Source of the DNA: Meiothermus sp. QL-1
GTDB lineage: Bacteria > Deinococcota > Deinococci > Deinococcales > Thermaceae
Assembly: GCF_003351145.1 (NCBI RefSeq)
Contig: NZ_QQSV01000003.1
Coordinates: 62,001-126,000, forward strand
Direction of reading: 5' to 3'
Length of the DNA stretch: 64,000 nt
The translations under genes were made by a program, and so were the position numbers. Each line of letters opens with the position of its first letter. Within the stretch, counting starts at the first letter, position 1. Under the pieces are notes generated by a model. It was given only the letters and a program-made list of their open reading frames with translations, ran no database searches and had not been told where the DNA came from. Positions 1-11,016 of this stretch are shown here, in pieces.

Positions 1-354
1 GTCCGCAGGGCCATGAGCGACCTGGGGCTCTCCCCCATCGAGGGGCTTTCGGGGCCGTCGGCGCTGGTGGTCTTCAGCGACCCCGCTGCGGTGGCCAAGG
101 TCCTCAAGGAGTTCGCCAAGACGAACGACAAGGGCATCCCGGCCTTCAAGGGAGGGATGCTTTCGGGGCAGCCCCTTTCGGCCCAGCAGGTGGAGGTTCT
201 GGCTGACCTACCCAGCCAGAAGGAGCTGCAGGCCGAGCTGGTGGGGGTGCTCTCGGCCACGCTCTCCAACCTGGTGGGCGTGCTGGGGGCCAAGGCGCAA
301 GAACTGGTGGGCGTGCTGGAAGCCCGGGTGCAAAAGCTAGAGGAAGCCGCCTAG
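1..354 (+). CDS. rplJ: 50S ribosomal protein L10 (5' truncated by window edge)
   Basis: C-terminal part of ribosomal protein L10, which forms the base of the L7/L12 stalk. The frame is already open at base 1, so the start codon lies outside the window; about 117 residues remain. The visible part has the L10 globular-domain end ([19 protein letters not shown]) and a C-terminal helical tail (near [20 protein letters not shown]) that binds L7/L12 dimers. rplL follows 19 nt after the TAG stop, the standard rplJ-rplL order. The tail repeats a short LVGVL unit three times, in keeping with consecutive stalk-dimer binding segments (inference). Identification rests on both the sequence and the neighbour. 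Confidence 0.93.
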   Translation, partial: VRRAMSDLGLSPIEGLSGPSALVVFSDPAAVAKVLKEFAKTNDKGIPAFKGGMLSGQPLSAQQVEVLADLPSQKELQAELVGVLSATLSNLVGVLGAKAQELVGVLEARVQKLEEAA

Positions 355-373
355 GCGGTTTGGAGGTACGAGG

Positions 374-754
374 ATGGCTCTGGATATCGAGGCAATCAAG
401 GCTCAACTTTCCAACGCGACCGTTCTGGAACTCAAGCAGCTCATCGATGCCCTCAAGGAAGAGTGGGGGGTAACCGCAGCGGCCCCGGTGGCGGTGGCCG
501 TGCCCGGGGCGGCGGCGGGTGCGGCGGCCCCGGCGGCAGAGGAGAAGACCGAGTTCGACGTGGTTCTCAAGGAAGCGGGCCCCAACAAGCTCAACGTCAT
601 CAAGGAGCTGCGCGCCATTACCGGGCTGGGCCTCAAAGAGGCCAAGGACCTGGCCGAGCAGGGGGGCGTGGTCAAAGAGGGCATCGCCAAAGAGGAGGCC
701 GAGAAGATCAAGAAGCAGCTCGAGGACGCGGGCGCCAAGGTCGAGCTCAAGTAG
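374..754 (+). CDS. rplL: 50S ribosomal protein L7/L12
   Basis: Stalk protein that recruits translational GTPases to the ribosome; 126 residues, normal for the family. The N-terminal dimerisation domain (residues 1-35, [22 protein letters not shown]) is followed by an Ala/Pro/Val-rich flexible hinge (about 36-55). The C-terminal factor-binding domain begins at [13 protein letters not shown] and carries the conserved [22 protein letters not shown] helix. The start follows GGAGGTACGAGG at 361-372. It is co-transcribed with rplJ and ends before a strong hairpin at 769-793. Confidence 0.98.
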   Translation: MALDIEAIKAQLSNATVLELKQLIDALKEEWGVTAAAPVAVAVPGAAAGAAAPAAEEKTEFDVVLKEAGPNKLNVIKELRAITGLGLKEAKDLAEQGGVVKEGIAKEEAEKIKKQLEDAGAKVELK

Positions 755-768
755 CGGATGGCGCTGGT

Positions 769-800
769 CCCCCTGGGCCCCGGGCCCAGGGGGTCTTCTT
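769..800 (+). terminator. Intrinsic terminator of the rplJ-rplL operon
   Basis: Near-perfect GC hairpin (CCCCCTGGGCCC at 769-780 against GGGCCCAGGGGG at 782-793) followed by TCTTCTT. It lies 15 nt after the rplL stop. Confidence 0.85.
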
Positions 801-810
801 GTCTAGGTTT

Positions 811-904
811 TTTTTGACAATTGGCATTTTTATTTGTAACGGTGTGCAAGATAATCGGCACCTTTTTGAAAAGTGTTGACAGATATTTGAGCATGTGATA
901 CCAA
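811..904 (+). promoter_or_regulatory. AT-rich stretch with two TTGACA boxes
   Basis: The 755-971 gap holds no convincing gene. Its AT-rich middle contains exact TTGACA hexamers at 814-819 and 876-881. With 17-nt spacers the matching -10 positions are TAACGG (837-842) and TACCAA (899-904), both weak. A transcript from either would run only to the hairpin at 932-953 or antisense into ftsH. The function is unknown; it could be promoter relics or an upstream element. Confidence 0.3.
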
Positions 905-931
905 TTGTATTGCCAGACGCTTCATGTGAAT

Positions 932-953
932 CCCCCGGGCGCCAACCCGGGGG
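932..953 (-). terminator. Hairpin downstream of ftsH
   Basis: Perfect 8-bp stem (CCCCCGGG at 932-939, CCCGGGGG at 946-953) beginning 18 nt beyond the ftsH stop. On the ftsH strand the following bases (ATTCACATG) are not T-rich, so it may be a weak terminator or an mRNA 3'-end stabiliser. Confidence 0.5.
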
Positions 954-971
954 CCTCCTCTTGGCAGGGCC

Positions 972-2837
972 TCAGGCCTCGGGGTGGGGGGTGGACGAGG
1001 CCACCGCCTCGGGGGCCCGGGTTTGGGCGATGATCTCCCGCACCCGCTCTCCCTGCACCACCTCGCGCTCGAGGAGCTCCTCCGCCAGCTTGTGCACCGC
1101 CTCGGCGTGCTCGCTTAGCACCGCCTTGGCCTTCTCGTAGGCCCGGTCCAGGATGGCCCGGATGTCGGCGTCGATGAGGCGGCTGGTCTCCTCGGAGTGG
1201 TCTTGCTTCTTGGCAATCTCCTCGCCCAGGAAGATGGGACCGGTGTTGGAGCCCCAGGCCACGTTTTTGAAGTGGTCGCCCATCCCCCAGTCCAGCACCA
1301 TTTGCTTAGCCAAAGCGGTGGCCTGCTTGAAATCGCCTGCAGCCCCGGTGGTGATGGTGCCCACGAAGAGCTCCTCGGCAGCCCGGCCCGCCAGGGTCAT
1401 GGCCAGGGTGTCCTCGAGGTGCTCCTTGCTCATCAGGATGCGTTCCTCGGGCTTGCTCCAGCGAGCCCCCAGGGCCATGCCCCGCGGCACGATGGAGACC
1501 TTTTCGGTCTTATCGGCGTAGGGCAGCACCTCCCCTACAATCGCGTGGCCGGCCTCGTGGTAGGCCACGGCGCGCTTCTCCTGCTCGCTGAGCTTGAGGG
1601 TACCCCGCTCCAGCCCCAGGATGATCTTGTCCAGGGCGGTTTGAAAGTGGGCCTGGGTAATCTCGCTGGCATTCTCGCGCGCAGCCTGCAGGGCCGCCTC
1701 GTTGACCAGGTTCTTGAGGTCGGCCCCGCTGAACTGAGGGGTGAGGCGGGCCAGGCCCTCCAGGTCCACGTCCGGGGCGATTCTCTTGCCCCGCATGTGC
1801 ACCTGCAGGATTTCCTTGCGCTCCTCCAGGGTAGGCAGCCCAATCACCACCTGCCGGTCGAAGCGCCCTGGGCGCAAAAGCGCCGGGTCGAGGATATCCG
1901 GGCGGTTGGTGGCGGCCAGGACGATCACACTGGTGTCCTTCTCGAAGCCGTCCATCTCAGAGAGGATCTGGTTCAGGGTTTGTTCGCGCTCGTCGTGGCC
2001 CCCGCCGATGCCGGCCCCCCGCTTGCGCCCGATGGAGTCCAGCTCGTCGATGAAGATGATGGCCGGGGCGTTGCGCCGGGCCTCCTCGAACAGGGTGCGC
2101 ACCCGGCTGGCCCCCACCCCCACAAACATCTCCATGAACTCCGAGGCCGAGACCGAGAAGAAGGGCACCCCTGCCTCCCCGGCCACGGCCCGCGTGAGGA
2201 GGGTCTTGCCGGTGCCCGGGGGGCCCACCAGGAGCACCCCCTTGGGGATCTCGGCCCCGAGGGCGATGTACTTCTGGGGGTTTTTGAGGAAGTCCACCAC
2301 CTCCATCAGCTCGCGCTTGGCCTCGGTGTGGCCGGCCACATCCTTGAAGGTGGTGTTGACCCGCTTCTCTTTGCCGTAAAGCCGGGCCCGGCTCTGCCCG
2401 AACTGCATGACCTGGCCGGCTCCGCCCTGGGCCCGCATGAAGAAGAACCACCAGAAGCCAATGAGCAGGAGGATGGGCAGCAGGGTATAAAGAAGCTGGG
2501 GCCAGATGCTGGGCGGGCGGTTCTCGATGACCACCCCGTGCTGGCGCAAAAGCTGGGTGAACTGGGGGTCGGTGTAGCCCGCCGGCAGCGCCACCACGCT
2601 GAAGCGGTCGGTGGTCTCGGTGGTGTTGCCCACCCGAACGCGCTCAGGGGCTTTGAAGAAGCCGTTGATGCGACCTTCCTGCAGGATAACCCGGGCCACC
2701 TTGCCCTGCTCGACATAGGTGAGGAAGTCGGTGTAGGTAATGGTGCTGCGGGGATTGCTGCTGCCGAACAGGGTGAAAAGCCAGTAGGCCAGGATTGCGA
2801 TAAGGACCAGGCTCCAGGGATTGATGCGTGTGGGCAA
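972..2837 (-). CDS. ftsH: ATP-dependent zinc metalloprotease FtsH
   Basis: Membrane-anchored AAA+ protease that extracts and degrades damaged or regulatory proteins. I chose the TTG start at 2835-2837 because GGAGGT (2844-2849) lies 6 nt upstream and the protein then opens directly into the first membrane helix ([12 protein letters not shown]); an ATG 30 codons upstream has no ribosome site. The resulting 621 residues match the family. A second helix (near residues 115-133, [16 protein letters not shown]) brackets the periplasmic domain. Walker A GPPGTGKT is near 205-212, Walker B IIFIDELD ends near 266, and the zinc site HEAGH is near 427-431. It is convergent with rplL and reads from a promoter near 2901-2927. 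Identity is certain; the start is likely. Confidence 0.97.
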   Translation of the reverse strand: MPTRINPWSLVLIAILAYWLFTLFGSSNPRSTITYTDFLTYVEQGKVARVILQEGRINGFFKAPERVRVGNTTETTDRFSVVALPAGYTDPQFTQLLRQHGVVIENRPPSIWPQLLYTLLPILLLIGFWWFFFMRAQGGAGQVMQFGQSRARLYGKEKRVNTTFKDVAGHTEAKRELMEVVDFLKNPQKYIALGAEIPKGVLLVGPPGTGKTLLTRAVAGEAGVPFFSVSASEFMEMFVGVGASRVRTLFEEARRNAPAIIFIDELDSIGRKRGAGIGGGHDEREQTLNQILSEMDGFEKDTSVIVLAATNRPDILDPALLRPGRFDRQVVIGLPTLEERKEILQVHMRGKRIAPDVDLEGLARLTPQFSGADLKNLVNEAALQAARENASEITQAHFQTALDKIILGLERGTLKLSEQEKRAVAYHEAGHAIVGEVLPYADKTEKVSIVPRGMALGARWSKPEERILMSKEHLEDTLAMTLAGRAAEELFVGTITTGAAGDFKQATALAKQMVLDWGMGDHFKNVAWGSNTGPIFLGEEIAKKQDHSEETSRLIDADIRAILDRAYEKAKAVLSEHAEAVHKLAEELLEREVVQGERVREIIAQTRAPEAVASSTPHPEA

Positions 2838-2860
2838 AATCGGACCTCCGTGGTAGGGCC

Positions 2861-2886
2861 GGGGCCTGCTGGATGGGCGAGGCCCC
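2861..2886 (-). other. Hairpin in the ftsH 5' leader
   Basis: Inverted repeat GGGGCCT (2861-2867) / AGGCCCC (2880-2886) in the transcribed leader between the ftsH -10 box and its Shine-Dalgarno. No T run follows, so it is not a terminator. It could stabilise the mRNA or tune translation; function unproven. Confidence 0.45.
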
Positions 2887-2900
2887 GTGTTCAAACTTGC

Positions 2901-2927
2901 AGTATATGCTACCCGATTCCCCAGCAA
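2901..2927 (-). promoter_or_regulatory. ftsH promoter
   Basis: On the minus strand TATACT occupies 2906-2901, with TTGCTG at 2927-2922 as a possible -35 (15-nt spacing). It would give a leader of about 55 nt before the TTG start. Confidence 0.5.
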
Positions 2928-2990
2928 CGAATGCGACCTAGGGCTTAAAAGTGGCTTGGCTCACGGCTGAAGGTTTGCGCTCCTCCCCCT

Positions 2991-2996
2991 TATGAT
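2991..2996 (+). promoter_or_regulatory. -10 box of a leaderless TPR gene
   Basis: TATGAT ends 6 nt before the ATG at 3003. There is no Shine-Dalgarno between them, so the message would start at or next to the start codon. Confidence 0.55.
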
Positions 2997-3002
2997 GGGG
3001 TG

Positions 3003-4364
3003 ATGCAAGCGGTCTTGGAGGCCCTCCACCAAGGGGACTACGATACGGCCTTTGAGGTGCTGGTGCGCGCGCTGGCGCTGGCCCAGGGCGAGGAGGCTGC
3101 CGAGGTGGCCCTGCTCCTGGCCGAGGCCTACTCCCTTTATGGCGAAGGGGGGGTTGAGGGGGTCAATCGGGCCTTGGAGGAGGGGTTGGGGAGCCTGCCG
3201 GGGCTCGAGGCCCACCCCCGCTACCGCGCGCTTTTGGGGGAGGTGCGGGCGCTGGAGGGGGCCTCGGAGGAGGATGTGCGGCGGCTTTTGCCCGAGACCG
3301 ATGACCCACAGGCCCTGTACCACCAGGCCCAGGCCCTGATGTACCTGGGGCGGGTCGAGGAGGCGCTGGAGATCCTGAGCCGGCCCCTGAAGCTGCCCGC
3401 CTTTTTGAAGTGGCGGGCCCACACCCTGCGGGGCAAGGCCTACGAGCGCCTGGGCCGGGCGGTGGAGGCGGCCCAGGCCTACCGGGAGGCGGCCCGGCTG
3501 GCCCTGGGCATGGAGCGCTACTGGAATCTGATCGATGCTGCGGCCATGTTCGTGGAGGCGGGCCTGGGCCAGGAGGCGTTGGAGGTCCTGCGCGAGGCAG
3601 CCCAGGAGGTCCTCGAGGTAGAAGACCCCGAGGATGCGGCCACCCGCCACTACCTGGAGGCCAGGAGCCACCTGCTCCTGGGCAACCCCAGCCTGGCCCT
3701 GGAGGCCATTCAGCAGGCCTTGGAGAAGGAGCGGCAGGGGGCCGAGCCGGCCTATGGCACCCCTTTGGTGCACGGCCAGGCCCTGATGCAGCTAGGCCAG
3801 CCCCAGGAGGCCGTCGAGGCCTTTCGCGAGGCGGCGCGGCGGGCCGAGGGCGTGGACCGGAGCTACGCCCTGCACGAGCTGGCGGTGGCCTATCTGGAAG
3901 CGGGTGAGCTGGCCGAGGCTGAGGCTGCTTTGCGGGAGGTTCTGCGCGACCCGGAGTACGAGTACATGGGCGAGGCCTGCGGGGACCTGGCCGAGGTTTA
4001 CTACCGCCAGGGGCGCTATGAGGAGGCTGAACAGGCTGCCCGGCAGGCCATTGAGCGGGGCAATGAGGGGGGTGGGCACCTGATTCTGGGCAACATCGCC
4101 TACGACCTGATGCACTTCGAGGAGGCCCTGGAGCACTACACGCGGGCCTGCGAGGCTTCTCCCGAGGGCAGTCGGGACTGGATCACCGCGCAGCAGATGG
4201 TGGTGGACACCCTGGCCCAGCTAGGCTTTCGCCGCCCCGACGAGATACTCTCCCGCAGCCAGGCGGTGCTGCCCTACATTCACCCCGCCGATGAGTGGTA
4301 TCAAACCCTGCGCAGCTATGCCGAGCGGGCTCGAGGTCTGATGGGCAGCCGCACCCTCAACTAG
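3003..4364 (+). CDS. Tetratricopeptide-repeat protein
   Basis: 453-residue, all-helical repeat protein. Tandem TPR signatures run through almost the whole length (for example [22 protein letters not shown] and [20 protein letters not shown]), with the usual small residue / Tyr / Ala pattern every 34 residues. There is no signal peptide or membrane segment, so it is probably a cytosolic scaffold or adaptor. The ATG at 3003 is preferred over the GTG at 3000 because TATGAT sits 6 nt upstream of it, the leaderless spacing. ispH follows about 60 nt later from its own -10 element. No specific partner can be named. Confidence 0.85.
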   Translation: MQAVLEALHQGDYDTAFEVLVRALALAQGEEAAEVALLLAEAYSLYGEGGVEGVNRALEEGLGSLPGLEAHPRYRALLGEVRALEGASEEDVRRLLPETDDPQALYHQAQALMYLGRVEEALEILSRPLKLPAFLKWRAHTLRGKAYERLGRAVEAAQAYREAARLALGMERYWNLIDAAAMFVEAGLGQEALEVLREAAQEVLEVEDPEDAATRHYLEARSHLLLGNPSLALEAIQQALEKERQGAEPAYGTPLVHGQALMQLGQPQEAVEAFREAARRAEGVDRSYALHELAVAYLEAGELAEAEAALREVLRDPEYEYMGEACGDLAEVYYRQGRYEEAEQAARQAIERGNEGGGHLILGNIAYDLMHFEEALEHYTRACEASPEGSRDWITAQQMVVDTLAQLGFRRPDEILSRSQAVLPYIHPADEWYQTLRSYAERARGLMGSRTLN

Positions 4365-4409
4365 GCGTCGGGGGGGCGCTGCGCCACAGCTATGGGCCCG
4401 GGTCTGTGT

Positions 4410-4415
4410 TATGGT
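4410..4415 (+). promoter_or_regulatory. -10 box upstream of ispH
   Basis: TATGGT lies 10 nt before the ATG at 4426, which would give an almost leaderless message. No Shine-Dalgarno is visible. Confidence 0.4.
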
Positions 4416-4425
4416 AGGCCCTGGC

Positions 4426-5442
4426 ATGGTCGAGCGGCTATACCTGGCCAAGCCCCGGGGCTTTTGCGCGGGGGTGGTGATGGCCATCGAGGCGGTGGAA
4501 AAGGCTGCCCAGGCGCTGCGGGCGGAGGGGGAGCTGGTGGTTTACCACGCCATCGTGCACAACGAGGTGGTGACCCGGCGCCTGGAAGAGCGGTATGGGG
4601 TGCACTTTGTGGAGGACCTGGCCGAGGTGGAGGCGCTGCGTAGGGCTGGTAGGCGGCTGGCGAACACGGTGGTTTTCTCGGCCCACGGCATTCCCCCCTG
4701 GTTGCGGCGCGAGGCAGCCGAGCGCGGTCTGCACCAGATCGACGCCACCTGCCCGCTGGTGACCAAGGTGCACAACGAGGCCAAGCGTTACGCCCGCGAG
4801 GGCTACTGGATCCTTCTGATAGGCGACTCTGCCGACCACCAGGAGATCAAGGGCACCCGCGGCGAGGCCCCCGACCGCACCATCCTGGTGGCGGTGCACA
4901 CCCATGTGGGGCGCGACCCCCGCCTGGCCGACCCCCGTACGGTGGAGGTGCCCGACCCGGAAAGGGTGGTGGTGCTGACCCAGACCACCCTTTCGGTAGA
5001 CGACACCCTAGCCACCATCGAGATTCTGAAGGCTCGTTTTCCCAGGCTGGTGGTGCCTAGCCGCAGCGACCTCTGCTACGCCACCAAGAACCGCCAGGAC
5101 GCGGTCAAGCGGATAGCCCCTTATGTGGACCTCTTCTTGGTGCTGACCAGCGTGGCCTCTTCCAACGGCATGCGCCTTTTGGAACTGGCCCAGGGCCTGG
5201 TGGGCCGGGCCTACCGCATCAGCACCGCAGCGGACATCCGGCCCGAGTGGCTCCACGGGGTGCGCCGGGTGGGGGTTACCTCGGCGGCCTCTACCCCAGA
5301 CGACCTGGTGCAGGAGGTGGTGGCCTACTTCCGGGAGCAGAACCCTGCCCTTGAGGTGGTTGAGGAAGGCGAGTGGGAGGATATTGAGTTCCGCGAGCCC
5401 AGGCGGATCTCGCCAGAGGAGTGGTGGGCCAGCCAGCGGTGA
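4426..5442 (+). CDS. ispH: 4-hydroxy-3-methylbut-2-enyl diphosphate reductase
   Basis: Last enzyme of the MEP isoprenoid pathway: reduces HMBPP to IPP and DMAPP using a [4Fe-4S] cluster. The three cluster cysteines are visible in PRGFCAGV near the N-terminus, [11 protein letters not shown] near residue 109 and [11 protein letters not shown] near residue 216. [11 protein letters not shown] and the VFSAHGIPP region are also typical. The ATG at 4426 (338 residues) starts just before the conserved [10 protein letters not shown]; an ATG at 4411 overlaps the -10 box. The TGA stop overlaps the region used to start the methyltransferase gene at 5447. It supplies precursors for carotenoids and quinones. 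Confidence 0.96.
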   Translation: MVERLYLAKPRGFCAGVVMAIEAVEKAAQALRAEGELVVYHAIVHNEVVTRRLEERYGVHFVEDLAEVEALRRAGRRLANTVVFSAHGIPPWLRREAAERGLHQIDATCPLVTKVHNEAKRYAREGYWILLIGDSADHQEIKGTRGEAPDRTILVAVHTHVGRDPRLADPRTVEVPDPERVVVLTQTTLSVDDTLATIEILKARFPRLVVPSRSDLCYATKNRQDAVKRIAPYVDLFLVLTSVASSNGMRLLELAQGLVGRAYRISTAADIRPEWLHGVRRVGVTSAASTPDDLVQEVVAYFREQNPALEVVEEGEWEDIEFREPRRISPEEWWASQR

Positions 5443-5446
5443 GATA

Positions 5447-6247
5447 GTGCAGCCTTTGATTGAGACACCCTGCTCACCGCCCCTGAAGTGGGCGGGCGGC
5501 AAGCGCTGGCTGGCCCCTCTTCTTCGGGAGCGCTTCTGGTCGAAGCACGCTCGGAGGCGGCTGGTAGAGCCCTTTGTGGGGGGCATGGCAGTAGCTCTGT
5601 CGCTGATGCCTGAAAGGGCCCTTTTGAACGATGTAAACCCCCATCTCATCAACTTCTACTGTCACCTGAAGCATGGCCTGAGGGTGGGGGGTGTCAGGTT
5701 CGAGAACAGCCGGGAGGTTTACCTGGCCAACCGGGCCCGCTTCAACGCTCTCATAAAAAACGGACAGGCCGACACGGCAGAGGCCGCTTTGCTTTTCTAC
5801 TACCTGAACCGGACCTGCTACAATGGGCTTTGCCGTTTCAATCGGAAAGGTTTTTTCAACGTGCCCTTCGGGCGGTACAAAAGCATCACCTACCTCACCG
5901 ACTTTGGGCCTTTCAGGCTCCTCCTCAAGGACTGGGAGTTCAGGGTAGGGGACTTCGCTTTGGTCGGGGTCGAGGTGGGGGATTTCGTCTACGCCGACCC
6001 GCCTTACGACGTGGAGTTCACTCAGTACAGCGCTGAGGACTTCACCTGGGAGGACCAGGTTCGCCTGGCCAGGTGGTTGGCTGCCCTGGATGTGCCGGTG
6101 GTGGCCTCCAACCAGGCTTCAGAGAGGATCCTCGACCTATATAGCGGGCTAGGATTTCAGATCGAAATCTTGCAAGCGCCCAGGCGAATCAGCTGCAACG
6201 GGGACCGCAGGCCCTCTCAGGAGATGCTTGCGTATAAAGGAGTGTAG
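5447..6247 (+). CDS. D12-class (Dam-type) adenine-specific DNA methyltransferase
   Basis: 266-residue N6-adenine methyltransferase of the D12/alpha class, the group that includes Dam and DpnM. Motif X KWAGGKR is at residues 14-20, the SAM-binding motif I EPFVGGMA at 41-48, and the catalytic motif IV DPPY at 184-187. The GTG start at 5447 is 5 nt past the ispH stop and leaves the standard short N-terminus before KWAGGKR. Its stop is followed immediately (no gap) by the nuclease start at 6248. Codon use is less GC-biased than in neighbours (AAC/TTC mixed with AAA, TTT and ATA). The likely role is protective methylation partnered with the nuclease. Target sequence cannot be read from the sequence; GATC is typical for several relatives. 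Confidence 0.9.
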   Translation: MQPLIETPCSPPLKWAGGKRWLAPLLRERFWSKHARRRLVEPFVGGMAVALSLMPERALLNDVNPHLINFYCHLKHGLRVGGVRFENSREVYLANRARFNALIKNGQADTAEAALLFYYLNRTCYNGLCRFNRKGFFNVPFGRYKSITYLTDFGPFRLLLKDWEFRVGDFALVGVEVGDFVYADPPYDVEFTQYSAEDFTWEDQVRLARWLAALDVPVVASNQASERILDLYSGLGFQIEILQAPRRISCNGDRRPSQEMLAYKGV

Positions 6248-8683
<2,436 letters not shown>

Positions 8684-8689
8684 CGCCAT

Positions 8690-8718
8690 AGGATAGCTCA
8701 TAGGGGCCGTTCTATACT
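8690..8718. promoter_or_regulatory. Divergent dprA/era promoter region
   Basis: TATACT (8713-8718, plus strand) ends 6 nt before the era GTG at 8725. TATCCT on the minus strand (8695-8690) ends 6 nt before the dprA ATG at 8683. The TTCTATACTAA core also reads TTAGTATAGAA on the other strand, so it is nearly palindromic. Both messages would be leaderless. Confidence 0.55.
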
Positions 8719-8724
8719 AAGGCG

Positions 8725-9621
8725 GTGAGGGACGAGCGCACCTACTCTGGTTTTGTGGCTTTGGTGGGCAAGCCCAACGTGGGCAAGTCCACCCTGCTCA
8801 ATGTGATGCTGGGGGTCAAGGTGGCCCCCATCAGTCCCAAGCCCCAGACCACCCGCAAGCGGGTGCGCGGGGTGTACACCGAGGGCAACCGGCAGATCGT
8901 GTTCGTGGATACCCCCGGCTGGCACGAAGCCGCCGATGCCCTGAGCGAGTACATGCTGCGCCAGATCACCGAGGCCCTGGCCGAGGTGAACGCGGTGGTC
9001 TGGTTGGTGGACCTGCGCCACCCTCCCACCCCGGAGGACGGGTTGGTGGCCCGGGCGTTGCGCCCCCTCAAGGGGCAGGTGCCCATCCTATTGGTGGGGA
9101 ACAAGGTGGACGCGGCCCGGTACCCCGAGGACGCGATGCGGGCCTACGCCGAGCTTCTGCCAGGGCTGGAGACCCGCATGATCTCGGCCCAGGAGGAGAG
9201 GGATGCCCGCGCGATTCGCGAGGAGCTCTTGGCCTTGCTGCCTGAGGGGCCCTTCTTCTACCCGGAGAACTACGCCAAGGGCGACCAGAGCGCCGAGGAG
9301 TGGGCGGCGGAAATCGTGCGCGAGGAAGCCATGAAGCGCCTCAAGGAGGAGCTGCCCTACACCATCGCCACCAAGACCGAGGAGATGAGCCCACGTGAGA
9401 ACGGGGTGTTCTACATCCGGGTCATCATCTACGTGGAGCGGGAAAACCACAAGCCCATCCTGATCGGCGCAGGAGGGCGGATGCTCCGGGAGATTGGCGC
9501 TGCGGCCAGGAAGCAGCTCGAGGTCTTCCTGGCCCGCAAGGTCTACCTGGAGCTCGAGGTCAGGGTCTACCCCAACTGGCGCAAGGATCCCGAAGCGCTG
9601 CGGGAGCTGGGGTACGTGTGA
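8725..9621 (+). CDS. era: GTPase Era
   Basis: Essential GTPase that binds the 3' end of 16S rRNA during 30S assembly. 298 residues. G1 is [10 protein letters not shown]2 lies in [10 protein letters not shown]3 is DTPGWH, G4 NKVD and G5 ISAQE. The C-terminal KH domain contains [17 protein letters not shown]. The GTG start follows a TATACT box by 6 nt and leaves the conserved [12 protein letters not shown] start near residue 7. The TGA stop overlaps the next start as TGATG, so the two genes are translationally coupled. Confidence 0.97.
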   Translation: MRDERTYSGFVALVGKPNVGKSTLLNVMLGVKVAPISPKPQTTRKRVRGVYTEGNRQIVFVDTPGWHEAADALSEYMLRQITEALAEVNAVVWLVDLRHPPTPEDGLVARALRPLKGQVPILLVGNKVDAARYPEDAMRAYAELLPGLETRMISAQEERDARAIREELLALLPEGPFFYPENYAKGDQSAEEWAAEIVREEAMKRLKEELPYTIATKTEEMSPRENGVFYIRVIIYVERENHKPILIGAGGRMLREIGAAARKQLEVFLARKVYLELEVRVYPNWRKDPEALRELGYV

Positions 9622-9830
9622 TGGAGCCGGGGCGAATCCTGCTTTTTATAGGGCTTTTTTTGGTTTTGCTGGGGCTCATCTGGCTCTACGCCCCAGGCCT
9701 GCTGAACTGGTTTGGCCGTCTGCCGGGGGACATCCGTATTGAGCGGGATGGATTTCGCTTTTACTTCCCCCTTACCTCCATGCTTTTGGTAAGCCTGTTG
9801 CTGAGCCTTTTTTTGCGCTGGTTCCGCTAA
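9621..9830 (+). CDS. DUF2905 family small membrane protein
   Basis: 69-residue protein with two membrane helices (about residues 5-24 and 48-66) separated by the DUF2905 loop FGRLPGDIRIERDGFRFYFP. The ATG overlaps the era stop (TGATG), so it is translated by coupling. The family is widespread in bacteria and of unknown function. The loop is expected to be on one side of the cytoplasmic membrane with two passes. Confidence 0.88.
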   Translation: MEPGRILLFIGLFLVLLGLIWLYAPGLLNWFGRLPGDIRIERDGFRFYFPLTSMLLVSLLLSLFLRWFR

Positions 9831-9845
9831 TTGAGAGCGCATTCC

Positions 9846-9873
9846 TTGCTTCTTTGGGCTTTTAGGCTAGACT
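9846..9873 (+). promoter_or_regulatory. Promoter of the deoxyhypusine-synthase-like gene
   Basis: TTGCTT (9846-9851), 16-nt spacer, TAGACT (9868-9873). It predicts a leader of about 70 nt ending in a strong Shine-Dalgarno (GGAGGT at 9939-9944). Confidence 0.5.
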
Positions 9874-9949
9874 CTAACCCTTGGAGTTTTGCTCCTGGCG
9901 TACAAGGGGGGAGCCATTCTCGCCCACCCCGCGAGCGTGGAGGTATTCT

Positions 9950-10927
9950 ATGGCGAACGGGGAAGTCACCAAGTTTCTCAAGCATAACTTCCGCCACTTC
10001 AACGCCGCTACCCTGGTCGAGGCGGCTGAGGCCTACCGGGCCCACCTGAATGGGGGCGGGGCGATGATGGTCACGCTGGCCGGGGCCATGAGCACCGCCG
10101 AGCTGGGCCTTTCCCTGGCCGAGATGATTCGGCAGGACAAGGTGCACGCCATCAGCACCACCGGGGCCAACCTGGAGGAGGACCTCTTCAACCTGGTGGC
10201 CCACCACCACTACGAGCGCATTCCCAACTGGCGCGAGCTCACCGCAGCGGACGAGGAGCGGCTGCTGAAGCGCCACCTCAACCGGGTGACCGACACCTGC
10301 ATCCCCGAGATGGAGGCCATGCGGCGGTTGGAGGCCGCGCTTTTGGAGGAGTGGGAGGCAGCCGACCGGGCTGGGGAACGCTTTTTCCCCCACGAGTTCG
10401 TATACCGCATCATTCGGAAGGGGAAATTGGAGCCCTACTACCAGATCGACCCCAAGGATAGCTGGGTGGTGGCCGCTGCTGAGAAGAACCTGCCCATTGT
10501 GGTGCCTGGTTGGGAGGACTCCACCACCGGCAACATGTACGCCGGGCATTGCCTGAGCGGCCGCATCAGGAATGTGCACACCGTGCGCACCGGGATTGAG
10601 TACATGATGGAGCTGGCCTGCTGGTATGAGCGCACCAGCCGGGAACGCTCCATTGGTTTCTTCCAGATTGGGGGCGGTATTGCGGGCGACTTTCCCATCT
10701 GCGTGGTGCCCATGCTGCACCAGGACATGGGGCGCACGGATGTTCCGGTCTGGGGCTACTTCTGCCAGATCTCTGACTCCACCACCAGCTACGGTTCTTA
10801 CTCCGGTGCGGTGCCGGGGGAGAAGATCACCTGGGGCAAGCTGGGGGTGGATACGCCCAAGTTCATGATTGAGTCGGACGCCTCCATTGTGGCGCCCCTG
10901 ATCTTTGCCATCGTGCTGGGCTGGTAG
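9950..10927 (+). CDS. Deoxyhypusine synthase family protein (polyamine-modifying)
   Basis: 325-residue homologue of eukaryotic/archaeal deoxyhypusine synthase. NAD-site elements correspond to LAGAMSTAELG and STTGANLEEDLFNL. The stretch ITWGKLGVD near the C-terminus carries the Lys (residue 297) equivalent to the catalytic lysine of human DHS (SWGKIRVD), followed by SDASIVAPLIF. The ATG at 9950 is chosen for its GGAGGT 5 nt upstream. Bacteria have EF-P rather than eIF5A. Some bacterial members are known or suspected to make homospermidine or related polyamines from spermidine, which would fit the unusual polyamines of Thermaceae. The exact reaction is inferred. Confidence 0.85.
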   Translation: MANGEVTKFLKHNFRHFNAATLVEAAEAYRAHLNGGGAMMVTLAGAMSTAELGLSLAEMIRQDKVHAISTTGANLEEDLFNLVAHHHYERIPNWRELTAADEERLLKRHLNRVTDTCIPEMEAMRRLEAALLEEWEAADRAGERFFPHEFVYRIIRKGKLEPYYQIDPKDSWVVAAAEKNLPIVVPGWEDSTTGNMYAGHCLSGRIRNVHTVRTGIEYMMELACWYERTSRERSIGFFQIGGGIAGDFPICVVPMLHQDMGRTDVPVWGYFCQISDSTTSYGSYSGAVPGEKITWGKLGVDTPKFMIESDASIVAPLIFAIVLGW

Positions 10928-10935
10928 GCCCTGCC

Positions 10936-10964
10936 TTGACAGGCCTGGGGGCGTGCGGTAAGGT
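10936..10964 (+). promoter_or_regulatory. Promoter of the iclR-dctPQM-pxp operon
   Basis: TTGACA (10936-10941), exact 17-nt spacer, TAAGGT (10959-10964). Transcription would start near 10971, just upstream of the inverted repeat over the iclR start codon. Confidence 0.65.
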
Positions 10965-10998
10965 GCTCTTGGGTAGGTTTCATTCAAAAAAAAGGTGG

Positions 10999-11016
10999 TT
11001 TGTTCAATGGAACAAA
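10999..11016 (+). promoter_or_regulatory. Inverted repeat over the iclR start codon, candidate operator
   Basis: Perfect dyad TTTGTTC-AATG-GAACAAA with the ATG (11007-11009) inside the 4-nt centre. IclR-family repressors bind short dyads near their own promoters. The position suggests autoregulation of the operon; an RNA hairpin hiding the start codon is an alternative. Confidence 0.5.

Noticed and set aside
1197-2948. 583-codon plus-strand frame antisense to ftsH
   Set aside because: ftsH is certain on the other strand; the frame is Gly/His/Pro-rich noise typical of GC-rich DNA.
9881-9949. TTG start 23 codons upstream of the deoxyhypusine-synthase-like ATG
   Set aside because: No Shine-Dalgarno, no family similarity in the extension; the ATG at 9950 has GGAGGT.
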